NCBI GenBank assembly: GCA_023678885.1
Contig: CM042953.1
Coordinates: forward strand, 3,918,563-3,982,562
Reading direction: 5' to 3'
Origin: Pogostemon cablin
Taxonomy: Eukaryota; Streptophyta; Magnoliopsida; Lamiales; Lamiaceae
Length of the DNA: 64,000 nt
This document shows positions 29,301-41,960 of this stretch, in pieces; the stretch's first letter is position 1; each line of letters opens with the position of its first letter. The notes beneath the pieces were generated by a model that saw only the letters and a program-made list of their open reading frames with translations, was not told the DNA's origin and made no database searches. The translations under genes and the position numbers were made by a program.

Positions 29301-32300
29301 TAACTTTTTAGTGACTCTATGGTGCAAGCTTCCTAGCCTTTTTTTACTACGAAAATATATTCTCCAACTATATTCTCATGTGTTATAACTAATTTGACCA
29401 TAAAAATGGCAAGAAAATGCTCACTTCAAGGAGTTCTTGACATGGTTCACATAGTATAATCAGCTCTGCACTGTAAGTTTTTAATGACTCTATGGAACAA
29501 GCTTCATAGCAGTTATATACTCTAAATACAAGTTATCCAAAAATATTAGCAAGTCTAATAACTAATTTTAGCTTAAAGAGGAAATAAATTGCTCACTTCA
29601 AGGACTTCTGGCTCACGTAGTAGAATCAGCTCTGCACTTTGACTTTTTAGTGACTCTATGGCGCAAGCTTCCTAACATTTTGATACTCTGGAAATATGCT
29701 CTCCAACAATATTCTCATGTCTCAGAACTAATTTGACCATAAAAATAGCAAGAAAATGCTCACTTTAAGTAGTTTTAGACCTGGCTCGCGGAATTAAATC
29801 AGCTCTGCACTTTGACTTTTTAATTACTCTATTATGCAAGCTTCCTAGAATATTTATACTTTGAAAACATGTTCTCCAACAATATTCTCATGTCTCAGAA
29901 CCAATTTGACTATAAAAATAGCAAGAAAATGCTCACTTTAAGGAGTTCTTGACTGGCCCACGGATTAGAATTAGCTCTGCACTATGAGCTTTTAGTGACC
30001 CTATGGTGCAAGCTTCGTAGCATTTATATACACTAAAAACATGTTATACAACAATACTAGCAAGTCTAATAACTAATTTGGCCATAAAAATAGAAAGTAA
30101 ATGCTCACTTCTAGGACTTCTTGACCTGACTCACGTGGTAGAATCTGCTCTCCCCTTTGACTATTTACCGACTCTATTCTGCAAGCTTCCTAATATTTTT
30201 ATTTTCTAAAAACATGTTCTCCAACTAATTCTTATCTCTAATAACTAATTTGACCATAAAAATGGCAAGAAAATGCTCACTTCAAGGAGTTTTTGACCTG
30301 GCTCACGGAGTAGAATCAACTCTGTACTTTGACTTTTTAGTGACTCTGTGGTGCATGCTTCCTAGCCTTTTTTTACTACGAAAATATATTCTCCAACTAT
30401 ATTCTCATGTCTTATAACTAATTTGACCATAAAAATGGCAAGAAAATGCTCACTTCAAGGAGTTCTTGACATGGTTCACATAGTATAATCAGCTCTGCAC
30501 TGTAAGTTTGTAATGACTCTATGGAACAAGCTTCATAGCAGTTATATACTCTAAATACAAGTTATCCAACAATATTAGAAAGTCTAATAACTAATTTTAG
30601 CTTAAAAAGGAAATAAAATGCTTAATTCAAGGACTTCTGGCTCACGGAGTAAAATCAGCTCTGCACTTTGACTTTTTAGTGACTCTATGGCGCAAGCTTC
30701 CTAGCATTTTGATACTCTGGAAATATGCTCTCCAACAATATTCTCATGACTCAGAACTAATTTGACCATAAAAATAGCAAGAAAATGCTCACTTTAAGTA
30801 GTTTTAGACCTGGCTCGCGGAATAGAATCAGCTATGCACTTTGACTTTTTAGTTACTCTATTATGCAAGCTTCCTATAATTTTTATACTCTGAAAACATG
30901 TTCTCCAACAATATTCTCATGTCTCAGAATCAATTTGACCATAAAAATAGCAAGAAAATGCTCACTTTAAGGAGTTCTTGACTGGCTCACGGAGTAGAAT
31001 CAGCTCTGCACTATGTGTTTTTAGTGACTCTATGGTGCAAGCTTCATAGCATTTATATACACTAAAAACATGTTATCCAACAATACTAGCAAGTCTAATA
31101 ACTAATTTGGCCATAAAAATGGAAAGTAAATGCTCGCTTCTAGGATTTCTTGACCTGGCTCACGTAGTAGAATCTGCTCTCCACTTTGACTATTTAGTGA
31201 CTCTATGGTGCAAGCTTCCTAGAATTTTTATATTCTAAAAACATGTTCTCCAACTAATTTTTATTTCTAATAACTAATTTGACCATAAAAATGACAAGAA
31301 AATGCTCACTTCAAGGAGTTCTTAACCTGGCTCATGGAGTAGAATCAACTCTACCCTTTGACTTTTTAGTGACTCTATGGTGCAAGCTTTCTAGCCTTTT
31401 TTTACTACGAAAATATATTCTCCAACTATATTCTCATGTCTTATAACTAATTTGACCATAAAAATGGCAAGAAAATGCTCACTTCAAGGAGTTCTTGACA
31501 TGGTTCACATAGTATAATCAGCTCTGCACTGTAAGTTTTTAATGACTCTATGGAACAAGCTTCATAGCAGTTATATAATCTAAATACAAGTTATCCAAAA
31601 ATATTAGCAAGTCTAATAACTAATTTTAGCTTAAAAAGGTAATAAATTGCTCACTTCAAGGACTTCTGGCTCACGTAGTAGAATCAGCTCTGTACTTTGA
31701 CTTTTTAGTGACTCTATGGCGCAAGCTTCCTAGCATTTTGATACTCTGGAAATATGCTCTCCAACAATATTCTCATGTCTCAGAACTAATTTGACCATAA
31801 AAATAGCAAGAAAATGCTCACTTTAAGTAGTTTTAGACCTGGATCGCGGAATTGAATTAGCTCTGCACTTTGACTTTTTAGTTACTCTATTATGCAAGCT
31901 TCCTAGAATTTTTATACTTTGAAAACATGTTCTCCAACAATATTCTCATGTCTCAGAACCAATTTGACCATAAAATAGCAAGAAAATGCTCACTTTAAGG
32001 AGTTCTTGACTGGCCCACGGATTAGAATTAGCTCTGCACTATGAGCTTTTAGTGACTCTATGGTGCAAGCTTCGTAGCATTTATATACACTAAAAACATG
32101 TTATACAACAATACTAGCAAGTCTAATAACTAATTTGGCCATAAAAATAGAAAGTAAATGCTCACTTCTAGGACTTCTTGACCTGGCTCACGTGGTAGAA
32201 TCTGCTCTCCCCTTAAACTATTTACCGACTCTATTGTGCAAGCTTCCTAACATTTTTATATTCTAAAAACATTTTCCCCAACTAATTCTTATCTCTAATG

Positions 32301-33845
32301 ACTAATTTGACCATAAAAATGGCAAGAAAATGCTCACTTCAAGGAGTTCTTGACCTGGCTCTCGAAGTAGAATCAACTCTGTACTTTGACTTTTTAGTGA
32401 CTCTATGGTGCATGCTTCCTAGCCTTTTTTTACTACGAAAATATATTCTCCAACTATATTCTCATGTCTTATAACTAATTTGACCATAAAAATGGCAAGA
32501 AAATGCTCACTTCAAGGAGTTCTTGACATGGTTCACATAGTATAATCAGCTCTGCACTGTAAGTTTTTAATGACTCTATGGAACAAGCTTCATAGTAGTT
32601 ATATACTCTAAATACAAGTTATCCAACAATATTAGCAAGATTAATAACTAATTTTAGCTTAAAAAGGAAATAAAATGCTTACTTCAAGGACTTCTGGATC
32701 ACGGAGTAAAATCAGCTCTGCACATTGACTTTTTAGTGACTCTATGGCGCAAGCTTCCTAGCATTTTGATACTCTGGAAATATGCTCTCCAACAATATTC
32801 TCATGACTCAGAACTAATTTGACCATAAAAATAGTAAGAAAATGCTCACTTTAAGTAGTTTTAGACCTGGCTCGCGGAATAGAATCAGCTATGCACTTTG
32901 ACTTTTTAGTTACTCTATTATGCAAGCTTCCTATAATTTTTATACTCTGAAAACATGTTCTCCAACAATATTCTCAAGTCTCAGAATCAATTTGACCATA
33001 AAAATAGCAAGAAAATGCTCACTTTAAGGAGTTCTTGACTGGCTCACGGAGTAGAATCAGCTCTGCACTATGTGTTTTTAGTGACTCTATGGTGCATTCT
33101 TCATAGCATTTATATACACTAAAAAATGTTATCCAACAATACTAGCAAGTCTAATAACTAATTTGGCCATAAAAATGGAAAGTAAATGCTCGCTTCTAGG
33201 ATTTCTTGACCTGGCTCACGTAGTAGAATCTGCTCTCCACTTTGACTATTTAGCGACTCTATGGTGCAAGCTTCCTAGTATTTTTATATTCTAAAAACAC
33301 GTTCTCCAACTAATTTTTATTTCTAATAACTAATTTGACCATAAAAATGGCAAGAAAATGCTCACTTCAAGGAGTTCTTAACCTGGCTCATGGAGTAGAA
33401 TCAACTCTACACTTTGACTTTTTATTAACTCTATGGTGCAAGCTTCCTAGCCTTTTTTTACTCCGAAAATATATTCTCCAACTATATTCTCATGTCTTAT
33501 AACTAATTTGACCATAAAAATGGCAAGAAAATACTCATTTAATGGAGTTCTTGACATGGTTCACAGAGTATAATGAGCTCTGCACTGTAAGTTTTTAATG
33601 ACTCTATGGAACAAGCTTCATAGCAGTTATATACTCTAAATACAAGTTATCCAACAATATTAGCAAGTCTAATAACTAATTTTAGCTTAAAAAGGAAATA
33701 AATTGCTCACTTCAAGGACTTCTGGCTTACGGAGTAAAATCAGCTCTGCACTTTGACTTTTTAGTGACTCTATGGCGCAAGCTTCCTAGCATTTTGATAC
33801 TCTGGAAATATGCTCTCCAACAATATTCTCATGACTCAGAACTAA
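17395..33845 (+). repeat. Satellite block III: further ~2,055-2,060-bp dimeric hexamers
   Basis: Several local 12-mer families follow one another. A-type starts at 17395, 19450 and 21503 are 2,053-2,055 bp apart. Starts at 21503, 23561 and 25619 are 2,058 bp apart and share GCCAAAAAAATGCTC variants. Starts at 27676, 29734 and 31792 are 2,058 bp apart and share GACTGGCCCACGG in the B monomer. Diagnostic variants change between families while the A-F order is kept. This suggests successive local unequal-exchange amplifications. Exact edges between families are approximate. Confidence 0.75.
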
Positions 33846-36800
33846 TTTGACCATAAAATAGCAAGAAAATGCTCACTTTAAGGAGTTCTTGACTGGCCCA
33901 CGGATTAGAATTAGCTCTGCACTATGAGCTTTTAGTGACTCTATGGTGCAAGCTTCGTAGCATTTTTATACACTAAAAACATGTTATACAACAATACTAG
34001 CAAGTCTAATAACTAATTTGGCCATAAAAATAGAAAGTAAATGCTCACTTCTAGGACTTCTTGACCTGGCTCACGTGGTAGAATCTGCTCGCCCCTTTGA
34101 CTATTTACCGACTCTATTGTGCAAGCTTCCTAAATTTTTATATTCTAAAAACATGTTCTCCAACTAATTCTTATCTCTAATAACTAATTTGACCATAAAA
34201 ATGGCAAGAAAATGCTCACTTCAAGGAGTTCTTGACCTGGCTCACGAAGTAGAATAAACTCTGTACTTTGACTTTTTAGTGACTCTATGGTGCATGCTTC
34301 CTAGCCTTTTTTTACTACGAAAATATATTCTCCAACTATATTCTCATGTCTTATAACTAATTTGACCATAAAAATGGCAAGAAAATGCTCACTTCAAGGA
34401 GTTCTTGACATGGTTCACATAGTATAATCAGCTCTGCGCTGTAAGTTTTTAATGAATCTATGGAACAAGCTTCATAGCAGTTATATACTCTAAATACAAG
34501 TTATCCAACAATATTAGCAAGTCTAATAACTAATTTTAGCTTAAAAAGGAAATAAAATGCTTACTTCAAGGACTTCTGGCACACGGAGTAAAATCAGCTC
34601 TGCACTTTGACTTTTTAGTGACTCTATGGCGCAAGCTTCCTAGCATTTTGATACTCTGGAAATATGCTCTCCAACAATATTCTCATGACTCAGAACTAAT
34701 TTGACCATAAAAATAGCAAGAAAATGCTCACTTTATGTAGTTTTAGACCTGGCTCGCGGAATAGAATCAGCTATGCGCTTTGACTTTTTAGTTACTCTAT
34801 TATACAAGCTTCCTATAATTTTTATACTCTGAAAACATGTTCTCCAACAATATTCTCATGTCTCAGAATCAAGTTGACCATAAAAATAGCAAGAAAATGC
34901 TCACTTTAAGGAGTTCTTGACTGGCTCACGGAGTAGAATCAGCTCTGCACTATGTGTTTTTAGTGACTCTATGGTGCAAGCTTCATAGCATTTATATACA
35001 CTAAAAACATGTTATCCAACAATACTAGCAAGTCTAATAACTAATTTGGCCATAAAAATGGAAAGTAAATGCTCGCTTCTAGGATTTCTTGACCTGGCTC
35101 ACGTAGTAGAATCTGCTCTCCACTTTGACTATTTAGCGACTCTATGGTGCAAGCTTCCTAGTATTTTTATATTCTAAAAACATGTTCTCCAACTAATTTT
35201 TATTTCTAATAACTAATTTGACCATAAAAATGGCAAGAAAATGTTCACTTCAAGGAGTTCTTAACCTGGCTCATGGAGTAGAATCAACTCTACACTTTGA
35301 CTTTTTAGTGACTCTATGGTGAAAGCTTCCTAGCCTTTTTTTACTCCGAAAATATATTCTCCAACTATATTCTCATGTCTTATGACTAATTTGACCATAA
35401 AAATGGCAAGAAAATGCTCATTTAATGGAGTTCTTGACATGGTTCACAGAGTATAATGAGCTCTGCACTGTAAGTTTTTAATGACTCTATGGAACAAGCT
35501 TCATAGCAGTTATATACTCTAAATACAAGTTATCCAACAATATTAGCAAGTCTAATAACTAATTTTAGCTTAAAAAGGAAATAAAATGCTTACTTCAAGG
35601 ACTTCTGGCTCACGGAGTAAAATCTGCTCTGCACTTTGACTTTTTAGTGACTCTTTGGCGCAAGCTTCCTAGCATTTTGATACTCTGGAAATATGCTCTC
35701 CAACAATATTCTCATGGCTCAGAACTAATTTGACTATAAAAATATCAAGAAAATGCTCACTTTAAGTAGTTTTAGACCTGGCTTGCGGAATAGAATCAGC
35801 TATGCACTTTGACTTTTTAGTTACTCTATTATGCAAGCTTCCTATAATTTTTATACTCTGAAAACATGTTCTCCAACAATATTCTCATGTCTCAGAATCA
35901 ATTTGACCATAAAAATAGCAAGAAAATGCTCACTTTAAGGAGTTCTTGACTGGCTCACGGAGTAGAATCAGCTCTGCACTATGTGTTTTTAGTGACTCTA
36001 TTGTGCAAGCTTCATAGCATTTATATACACTAAAAACTTGTTATCCAACAATACTAGCAAGTCTAATAACTAATTTGGCCATAAATATGGAAAGTAAATG
36101 CTCGCTTCTAGGATTTCTTGACCTGGCTCACGTAGTAGAATCTGCTCTCCACTTTGACTATTTAGCGACTCTATGGTGCAAGCTTCCTAGTATTTTTATA
36201 TTCTAAAAACATGTTCTCCAACTAATTTTTTTTTCTAATAACTAATTTGACCATAAAAATGGCAAGAAAATGCTCACTTCAAGGAGTTCTTAACCTGGCT
36301 CATGGAGTAGAATCAACTCTACACTTTGACTTTTTAGTGACTCTATGGTGCAACCTTCCTAGCCTTCTTTTACTCCGAAAATATATTCTCCAACTATATT
36401 CTCATGTCTTATAACTAATTTGACCATAAAAATGGCAAGAAAATGCTCATTTAATGGAGTTCTTGACATGGTTCACAGAGTATAATGAGCTCTGCAATGT
36501 AAGTTTTTAATGACTCTATGGAACAAGCTTCATAGCAGTTATATACTCTAAATACAAGTTATCCAACAATATTAGCAAGTCTAATAACTAATTTTAGCTT
36601 AAAAAGGAAATAAAATGCTTACTTCAAGGACTTCTGGCTCACGGAGTAAAATCAGCAATGCACTTTGACTTTTTAGTGACTCTATGGCGCAAGCTTCCTA
36701 GCAATTTGATACTCTAGAAATATGCTCTCCAACAATATTCTCATGACTCAGAACTAATTTAACCATAAAAATAGCAAGAAAATACTCACTTTAAGTAGTT

Positions 36801-38708
36801 TTAGACCTGGCTAGCGGAATAGAATCAGCTATGCACTTTGACTTTTTAGTTACTCTATTATGCAAGCTTCCTATAATTTTTATACTCTGAAAACATGTTC
36901 TCCAACAATATTCTCATGTCTCAGAATCAATTTGACCATAAAAATAGCAAGAAAATGCTCACTTTAAGGAGTTCTTGACTGGCTCACGGAGTAGAATCAG
37001 CTCTGCACTATGTGTTTTTAGTGACTCTATGGTGCAAGCTTCATAGCATTTATATACACTAAAAACATGTTATCCAACAATACTAGCAAGTCTAATAACT
37101 AATTTGACCATAAAAATGGAAAGTAAATGCTCGCTTCTAGGATTTCTTGACCTGGCTCACGTAGTAGAATCTGCTCTCCACTTTGACTATTTAGCGACTC
37201 TATGGTGCAAGCTTCCTAGTATTTTTATATTCTAAAAACATGTTCTCCAACTAATTTTTATTTCTAATAACTAATTTGACCATAAAAATGGCAAGAAAAT
37301 GCTCACTTCAAGGAGTTCTTAACCTGGCTCATGGAGTAGAATCAACTCTACACTTTGACTTTTTAGTGACTCTATGGTGCAAGCTTCCTAGCATTTTTTT
37401 ACTCCGAAAATATATTCTCCAACTATATTCTCATGTCTTATAACTAATTTGACCATAAAAATGGCAAGAAAATGCTCATTTAATGGAGTTCTTAACATGG
37501 TTCACAGAGTATAATGAGCTCTGCACTGTAAGTTTTTAATGACTCTATGGAACAAGCTTCATAGCATTTATATCCTCTAAATACAAGTTATCCAACAATA
37601 TTAGCAAGTCTAATAACTAATTTTAGCTTAAAAAGGAAATAAATTGCTTACTTCAAGGACTTCTGGCTCACGGAGTAAAATCAGCTCTGAACTTTGACTT
37701 TTTAGTGACTCTATGGCGCAAGCTTCCTAGCATTTTGATACTCTAGAAATATGCTCTCCAACAATATTCTCATGACTCAGAACTAATTTGACCATAAAAA
37801 TAGCAAGAAAATGCTCACTTTAAGTAGTTTTAGACCTGGCTAGCGAAATAGAATCAGCTATGCACTTTGACTTTTTAGTTACTCTATTATGCAAGCTTCC
37901 TATAATTTTTATACTCTGAAAACATGTTCTCCAACAATATTCTCATGTCTCAGAATCAATTTGACCATAAAAATAGCAAGAAAATGCTCACTTTAAGGAG
38001 TTCTTGACTGGCTCACGGAGTAGAATCAGCTCTGCACTATGTGTTTTTAGTGACTCTATGGTGCAAGCTTCATAGCATTTATATACACTAAAAACATGTT
38101 ATCCAACAATACTAGCAAGTCTAATAACTAATTTGACCATAAAAATGGAAAGTAAATGCTCGCTTCTAGGATTTCTTGACTTGGCTCACGTGTTAGAATC
38201 TGCTCTCCACTTTGACTATTTAGCGACTCTATGGTGCAAGCTTCCTAGTATTTTTATATTCTAAAAACATGTTCTCCAACTAATTTTTATTTCTAATAAC
38301 TAATTTGACCATAAAAATGGCAAGAAAATGCTCACTTCAAGGAGTTCTTAACCTGGCTCATGGAGTAGAATCAACTCTACACTTTGACTTTTTAGTGACT
38401 CTATGGTGCAAGGTTCCTAGCCTTTTTTTACTCCGAAAATATATTCTCCAACTATATTCTCATGTCTTATAACTAATTTGACCATAAAAATGGCAAGAAA
38501 ATGCTCATTTAATGGAGTTCTTGACATGGTTCACAGAGTATAATGAGCTCTGCACTGTAAGTTTTTAATGACTCTATGGAACAAGCTTCATAGCAGTTAT
38601 ATACTCTAAATACAAGTTATCCAACAATATTAGCAAGTATAATAACTAATTTTAGCTTAAAAAGGAAATAAATTGCTCACTTCAAGGACTTCTGGCTCAT
38701 GGAGTATA
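33846..38708 (+). repeat. Satellite block IV: one pentamer, then ~1,029-bp hexamers up to the gypsy insertion
   Basis: The F monomer ending near 33,845 is followed directly by a B monomer, so this first unit lacks A and is about 857 bp from E to E. After it, A-type starts at 34702, 35731, 36760 and 37789 are each 1,029 bp apart. Here the single hexamer is the repeating unit, with no 12-mer alternation that I could see. The last monomer, an F, stops at GGCTCATGGAGTA, where the LTR begins. Confidence 0.8.
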
Positions 38709-38820
38709 TGATTAGAGCTATTTTCACCTACATTTTAGTGTCTTTTTAGATGTGTTTTCATATTATTTTATCCGTATTTTATGTATTATTTGGTTGTGTT
38801 TTGCACGAGTCGAGTTGGGA

Positions 38821-39043
38821 GCACGAGCCGTGTCGCCAACACGGCCCTGTAAGAAGTGGCCGTGTGGCGACATCAGAAGAGCCAACACGACCACCCTGTT
38901 CCCGTGTTACAACACACGACTCGTGTTGGCAGCACGAGCCGTGTCATCAACATGGCCCTGTAAGGCGAGGCCATGCGGCAGCATCAGAAGACACAACACG
39001 GCCACCTCGTGGCCGTGTTGCAGAGCACGACTCGTGCTGTGTA
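38821..39043 (+). repeat. GC-rich 111-bp tandem repeat in left LTR U3 (two copies)
   Basis: Copies start with GCACGAGCCGTGT at 38,821 and 38,932, exactly 111 bp apart. The unit is full of CACGGCC/GGCCGTG and ACACGAC/CGTGTT half-sites that can fold back on themselves. It stands out as a GC-rich island in an AT-rich LTR. It sits just upstream of the TATA box, where U3 enhancer repeats are usually found; the enhancer role is an inference. Confidence 0.8.
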
Positions 39044-39089
39044 TTTTCCTGCAGAAATTTCCAGATCCTTCTAGAAGCCTCCATAGGGG

Positions 39090-39097
39090 TATAAATA
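39090..39097 (+). promoter_or_regulatory. TATA box of the left gypsy LTR
   Basis: TATAAATA is flanked by GGGG on the left and CCCC on the right, conserved in the other LTR at 46,949. Transcription would be expected to start some 30 bp downstream, in TTCAACAATTGGCAG. The placement fits a U3/R boundary. Confidence 0.7.
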
Positions 39098-40267
39098 CCC
39101 CTTTATTCAACAATTGGCAGAAGATCCGAGATTCCCATCATCTACACACCATTTCTTCCATTTTCCACCATCATCTTCATCCACCTTCATCCATTTTGAT
39201 CCATCTTCATCATCTCCATTAATTCTCCATCAAAACTTCATCCCTTCCATTGGGTGTGAGAGATCTCAAGGAATCAAGAGCTAGAGGTGGAGATCAAGAA
39301 GAATAGAAGATTCTCTTCAAGAAATTGATAGGGAAGAATCCATTCATTTTGTATTTCTTTAGATCTAAGACTATGGGTATTTGTAATGAATCATTTATTT
39401 GTTTTGTTACTTTTATCATGTTAGGCTAATCCCTCTAGTGGGATTAGGAATATGAAGAGCATATTAGATTTATATTATCATGTGGATTAAATTGGTTTTT
39501 GGTTTAATTGATGTTGATTTCTATTCATGGAGTTTAATTGTCTTGATGTTGTGATGGCATGGTTTGTTATTCATGAGTGTTTATTGGTTTAATGGATTGT
39601 TAATCAATGGATTATTTGTGGTAATTAAATGCTATCATGATGTTCATGTATGTATTGCTTGGAGTGAGACGGAAACGACCCTCTATAGTATTAGGAAGGC
39701 ATGAATAGACATTGAGTTTGGGTTTGAATGAAAGGATATTTGAATTCAATGAGGGGAACCAATTCATTCGTTGGCCTTAGTACACAAAAAGGGAGAGTTT
39801 AATCTAACTAGTACCTAGATGGAAGGGGTTAATGTTGGGCTTTGATCTTAAGTGCTTTTGGGAGTCTAAAATGGATCAACAACCTTTATAACCCGAAAGG
39901 GAGCTTAGGATACAATCGTGATCACCCTTAGTCTACATCAATCGAGTTGAATTCCGTTTGCATGATAACATGAATCGAGTGTGCTTGGATGTTTCTAATC
40001 CCATGTTTTTCCATACTTGAACTTTAGCACCCATTTTCTATTCTTGTCATTTCTCTTATTTGCTATTCTTATTTACTTGTTCCTTGTTTTAGTTGTTACT
40101 CATCTCAAAACCCCCGATCATCTTTACAAAAACAACATGAACATGAGCTCACGTATTTGCTAGTCCGAACATAACTCCTTTGTGGATTGATAATTTTTCT
40201 TGGGATATACTACTACAACGATCGAGTATTCTTGCTCGTGAGTGCTAAAAATAGGCAAACAAGAAAA

Positions 40268-40285
40268 TGGCGCCATTGCTAAAGG
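40268..40285 (+). other. Primer-binding site of the gypsy element (tRNA-Asp-like)
   Basis: TGGCGCCATTGCTAAAGG lies just inside the left LTR. Athila-lineage elements commonly use a site beginning TGGCGCCGTTGCC that pairs with the 3' end of tRNA-Asp. This copy keeps the TGGCGCC core and has drifted downstream. It fixes the element's orientation as plus strand. Confidence 0.75.
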
Positions 40286-40417
40286 GGAGTTTGACGGACT
40301 AGTCGAGTACTGTGTTATTGTTTTAGTTGTTCTTGATAAGGATACTTTTTATTTTATTTTTATTTTGTTTACTATTGTTGTTTGTGGTCTCACTCTTGGC
40401 CTTTTCGTAGGTGTTTT

Positions 40418-41960
40418 ATGATCATAAGATCAAAGGGAAATCAATCGATCATTCCTTTGAATTTGGAGATTGAAAGGACCGCACGACAAAGGAAGCGAGA
40501 GAGGCGTAAAGCTAGAAAAGGAACAAAAATGGAGAATCAACGGGGAGAGAATGCTAATTTTAACCCACCCCAAGATCCTTTACAAGATCAAAGGGGGGTT
40601 CAAGAGAATCAAGCGGAGATAATGAGGAATGTCTTTGCTCAAAATCAAGAGTATATGCAATTGCTTGCCAATCAAGAAGCTCAAAGGATATTTCAACAAC
40701 AAGAGTTGCCAAGGCCTAGAGCAATTCGGGATTACTTCCAACCGAGGGCCGTGGACAATATGGTTCCTCCAGTTCAAGCAAAATGATTATGAAATCAAGA
40801 CCGGATTGATCAACATGGTCAAAGCAAATCAGTTTGGGGGAGGTCCTCTTGAAGACCCGAACACTCATCTATCTACTTTCTTGGAGGTTGCAAATACCGT
40901 CAAGATGAAGGGAGTGTCGGAGGATGCTATTCGAATGAGGTTGTTCTCTTTTTCTTTAAGAGACAAGGCTAAAGCATAGTACAATATAATTCCTTTGGGA
41001 AGTTGTAATACATGGGAAGATCTTGAGCAAAGGTTCCTAAACAAGTACTTTCCTCCTTCAAAGACGCTCCAATTGAAAAGCCTTATCACTCAATTTAGGC
41101 AACTTCCGGATGAAAATTTTTATGAAGCATGGGAACGCTACAAAGAGATGCTCTGAAAGTGTCCTCAACATGATTTTCATGAGAATCAACAAGTGACTTT
41201 CTTTTACCAAGGGTTGAATCAACAAAATCGGATGCATGTAGATGCCTCATCCGAAGGGTCTATATTTGGAGTGGATGCGATGAAAGCCATGGATATTTTT
41301 GAAGACATTACGATGAATGCTTATCAATGGCCTTCCGAGCGAGTAATGGGAGGTTATGCCTTTGGAAAAGTAGCTCAAGTGGAGAGTGTGAACAAAGTGA
41401 AGAGTGATGTGTTTCAAAATGAGGGAATGAAAGAATTCAATGAGAGCATTCAAGCTTTAACAAAACAATTGAATTTGATCACTCAAGGAGTAACTCAAGG
41501 GGGAAGCACAAGTGCTATTGTGAATGATGAGAGCCATGTTATGCAAAGTATAGAGGATGTTGCCTACTTAGATAGGAGAAATTACCAAGGAAATTTTCAA
41601 CGTCAAGGGAATTTCCAAGGTAATTATCCTTCTAATAAAGGTAATTTTCAAGGAGGATATCAAGGACAAGCTTGGGAAAGCAATTTCAATCAATCAAGTG
41701 GAAATTATCAAGCTCCGAGGAAGCATGAAAATCTTTCTCACTCTAATCCTCAAGCCGCCGTGTCATATCCTCCGGGATTCGATCCGAGTGCTAAACCACC
41801 AAATGGAGAGGGGAAATCATCGGTGGAAGAGACATTGCTAACATTCATGAAAAAGATGGAGGCTATAATGGAGGAAAATGAGAAGAAATCCGACAATAGG
41901 ATGAGAGCTTTTGAGTATCAAATGGGTCAAATTGCTTCTTCCGTGGGATCTCAACACCAA
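40418..41960 (+). pseudogene. gag: gypsy gag remnant (capsid/nucleocapsid), frameshifted and with stop codons
   Basis: Gag would form the virus-like particle that packages the element's RNA. The start is chosen at 40,418 because LEIERTARQRKRERR shortly after it matches the basic N-terminal segment of Athila gag. The first frame ends at 40,786 after an apparent extra A in an AAAA run near 40,781. The capsid core continues one frame over, with NQFGGGPLEDPNTHLSTFLE and AIRMRLFSFSLRDKAKA. It is then cut by TAG at 40,977 (where the family has tryptophan) and TGA at 41,154 (family arginine). From 41,193 it is open: a Q/G/N-rich stretch with repeated GNFQG, a predicted coiled coil near residues 210-245, and the ITLRSGKEYEEP segment. 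No CCHC zinc knuckle is visible. Confidence 0.85.

Larger units (their letters stand above)
1..38708 (+). repeat. Tandem satellite array, ~172-bp monomer, hexameric higher-order repeat
   Basis: The whole segment is head-to-tail copies of an AT-rich monomer of about 172-173 bp, all in one orientation. The GCAAGCTT landmark falls at 103, 275, 448, 621 and 793. Most monomers carry a HindIII site (AAGCTT) at this landmark; many D-type monomers instead read GCATGC. Six diverged types repeat in order: A (GGCTCGCGGAAT), B (TTGACTGGCTCACGG), C (GACTATTTAGCGACTC), D (long T run followed by AAAATATATTCTCC), E (GACATGGTTCAC, GAACAAGCTTCATAGC) and F (short, AAGGACTTCTGGCTC). Together they make a hexamer of about 1,028 bp. 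The array enters from the left edge and ends mid-monomer at the gypsy LTR. Monomer length and higher-order organisation are typical of plant centromeric or pericentromeric satellites. I do not recognise the family, and the chromosomal location is inferred. Confidence 0.97.
38709..40261 (+). repeat. Left (5') LTR of the gypsy element
   Basis: It begins TGATTAGAGC, the same ten bases that begin the right LTR at 46,361. It probably ends at GGCAAACA, six bases before the primer site; the end is inferred because the right LTR's end is not in the window. The U3 has two copies of a GC-rich ~111-bp repeat, and a TATA box lies at 39,090. Compared with the right LTR it lacks about 207 bp (equivalent to 46,456-46,662), deleted at a TTG microhomology around 38,803. 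It also lacks an 11-bp CA-rich stretch downstream of the TATA box. Reading frames across its U3 (38,750-39,222) reflect the GC-rich repeat and are not genes. Confidence 0.88.

Noticed and set aside
1..38708. CRISPR-like or tRNA-like repeat array.
   Set aside because: Monomers abut with no unique spacers, are ~172 bp long and lie in a plant genomic context. No cloverleaf was seen.
1..38708. CENP-B box or telomere-like motif in the satellite.
   Set aside because: I saw no stretch matching the CENP-B box consensus and no TTTAGGG runs. Absence by eye is not proof, but nothing supports a claim.
38750..39222. Frames of 114 and 156 codons in the left gypsy LTR, and their counterparts at 46,519-47,069.
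   Set aside because: They overlap in different phases across the GC-rich 111-bp U3 repeat and TATA region, and diverge between the two LTRs in ways unlike coding sequence.
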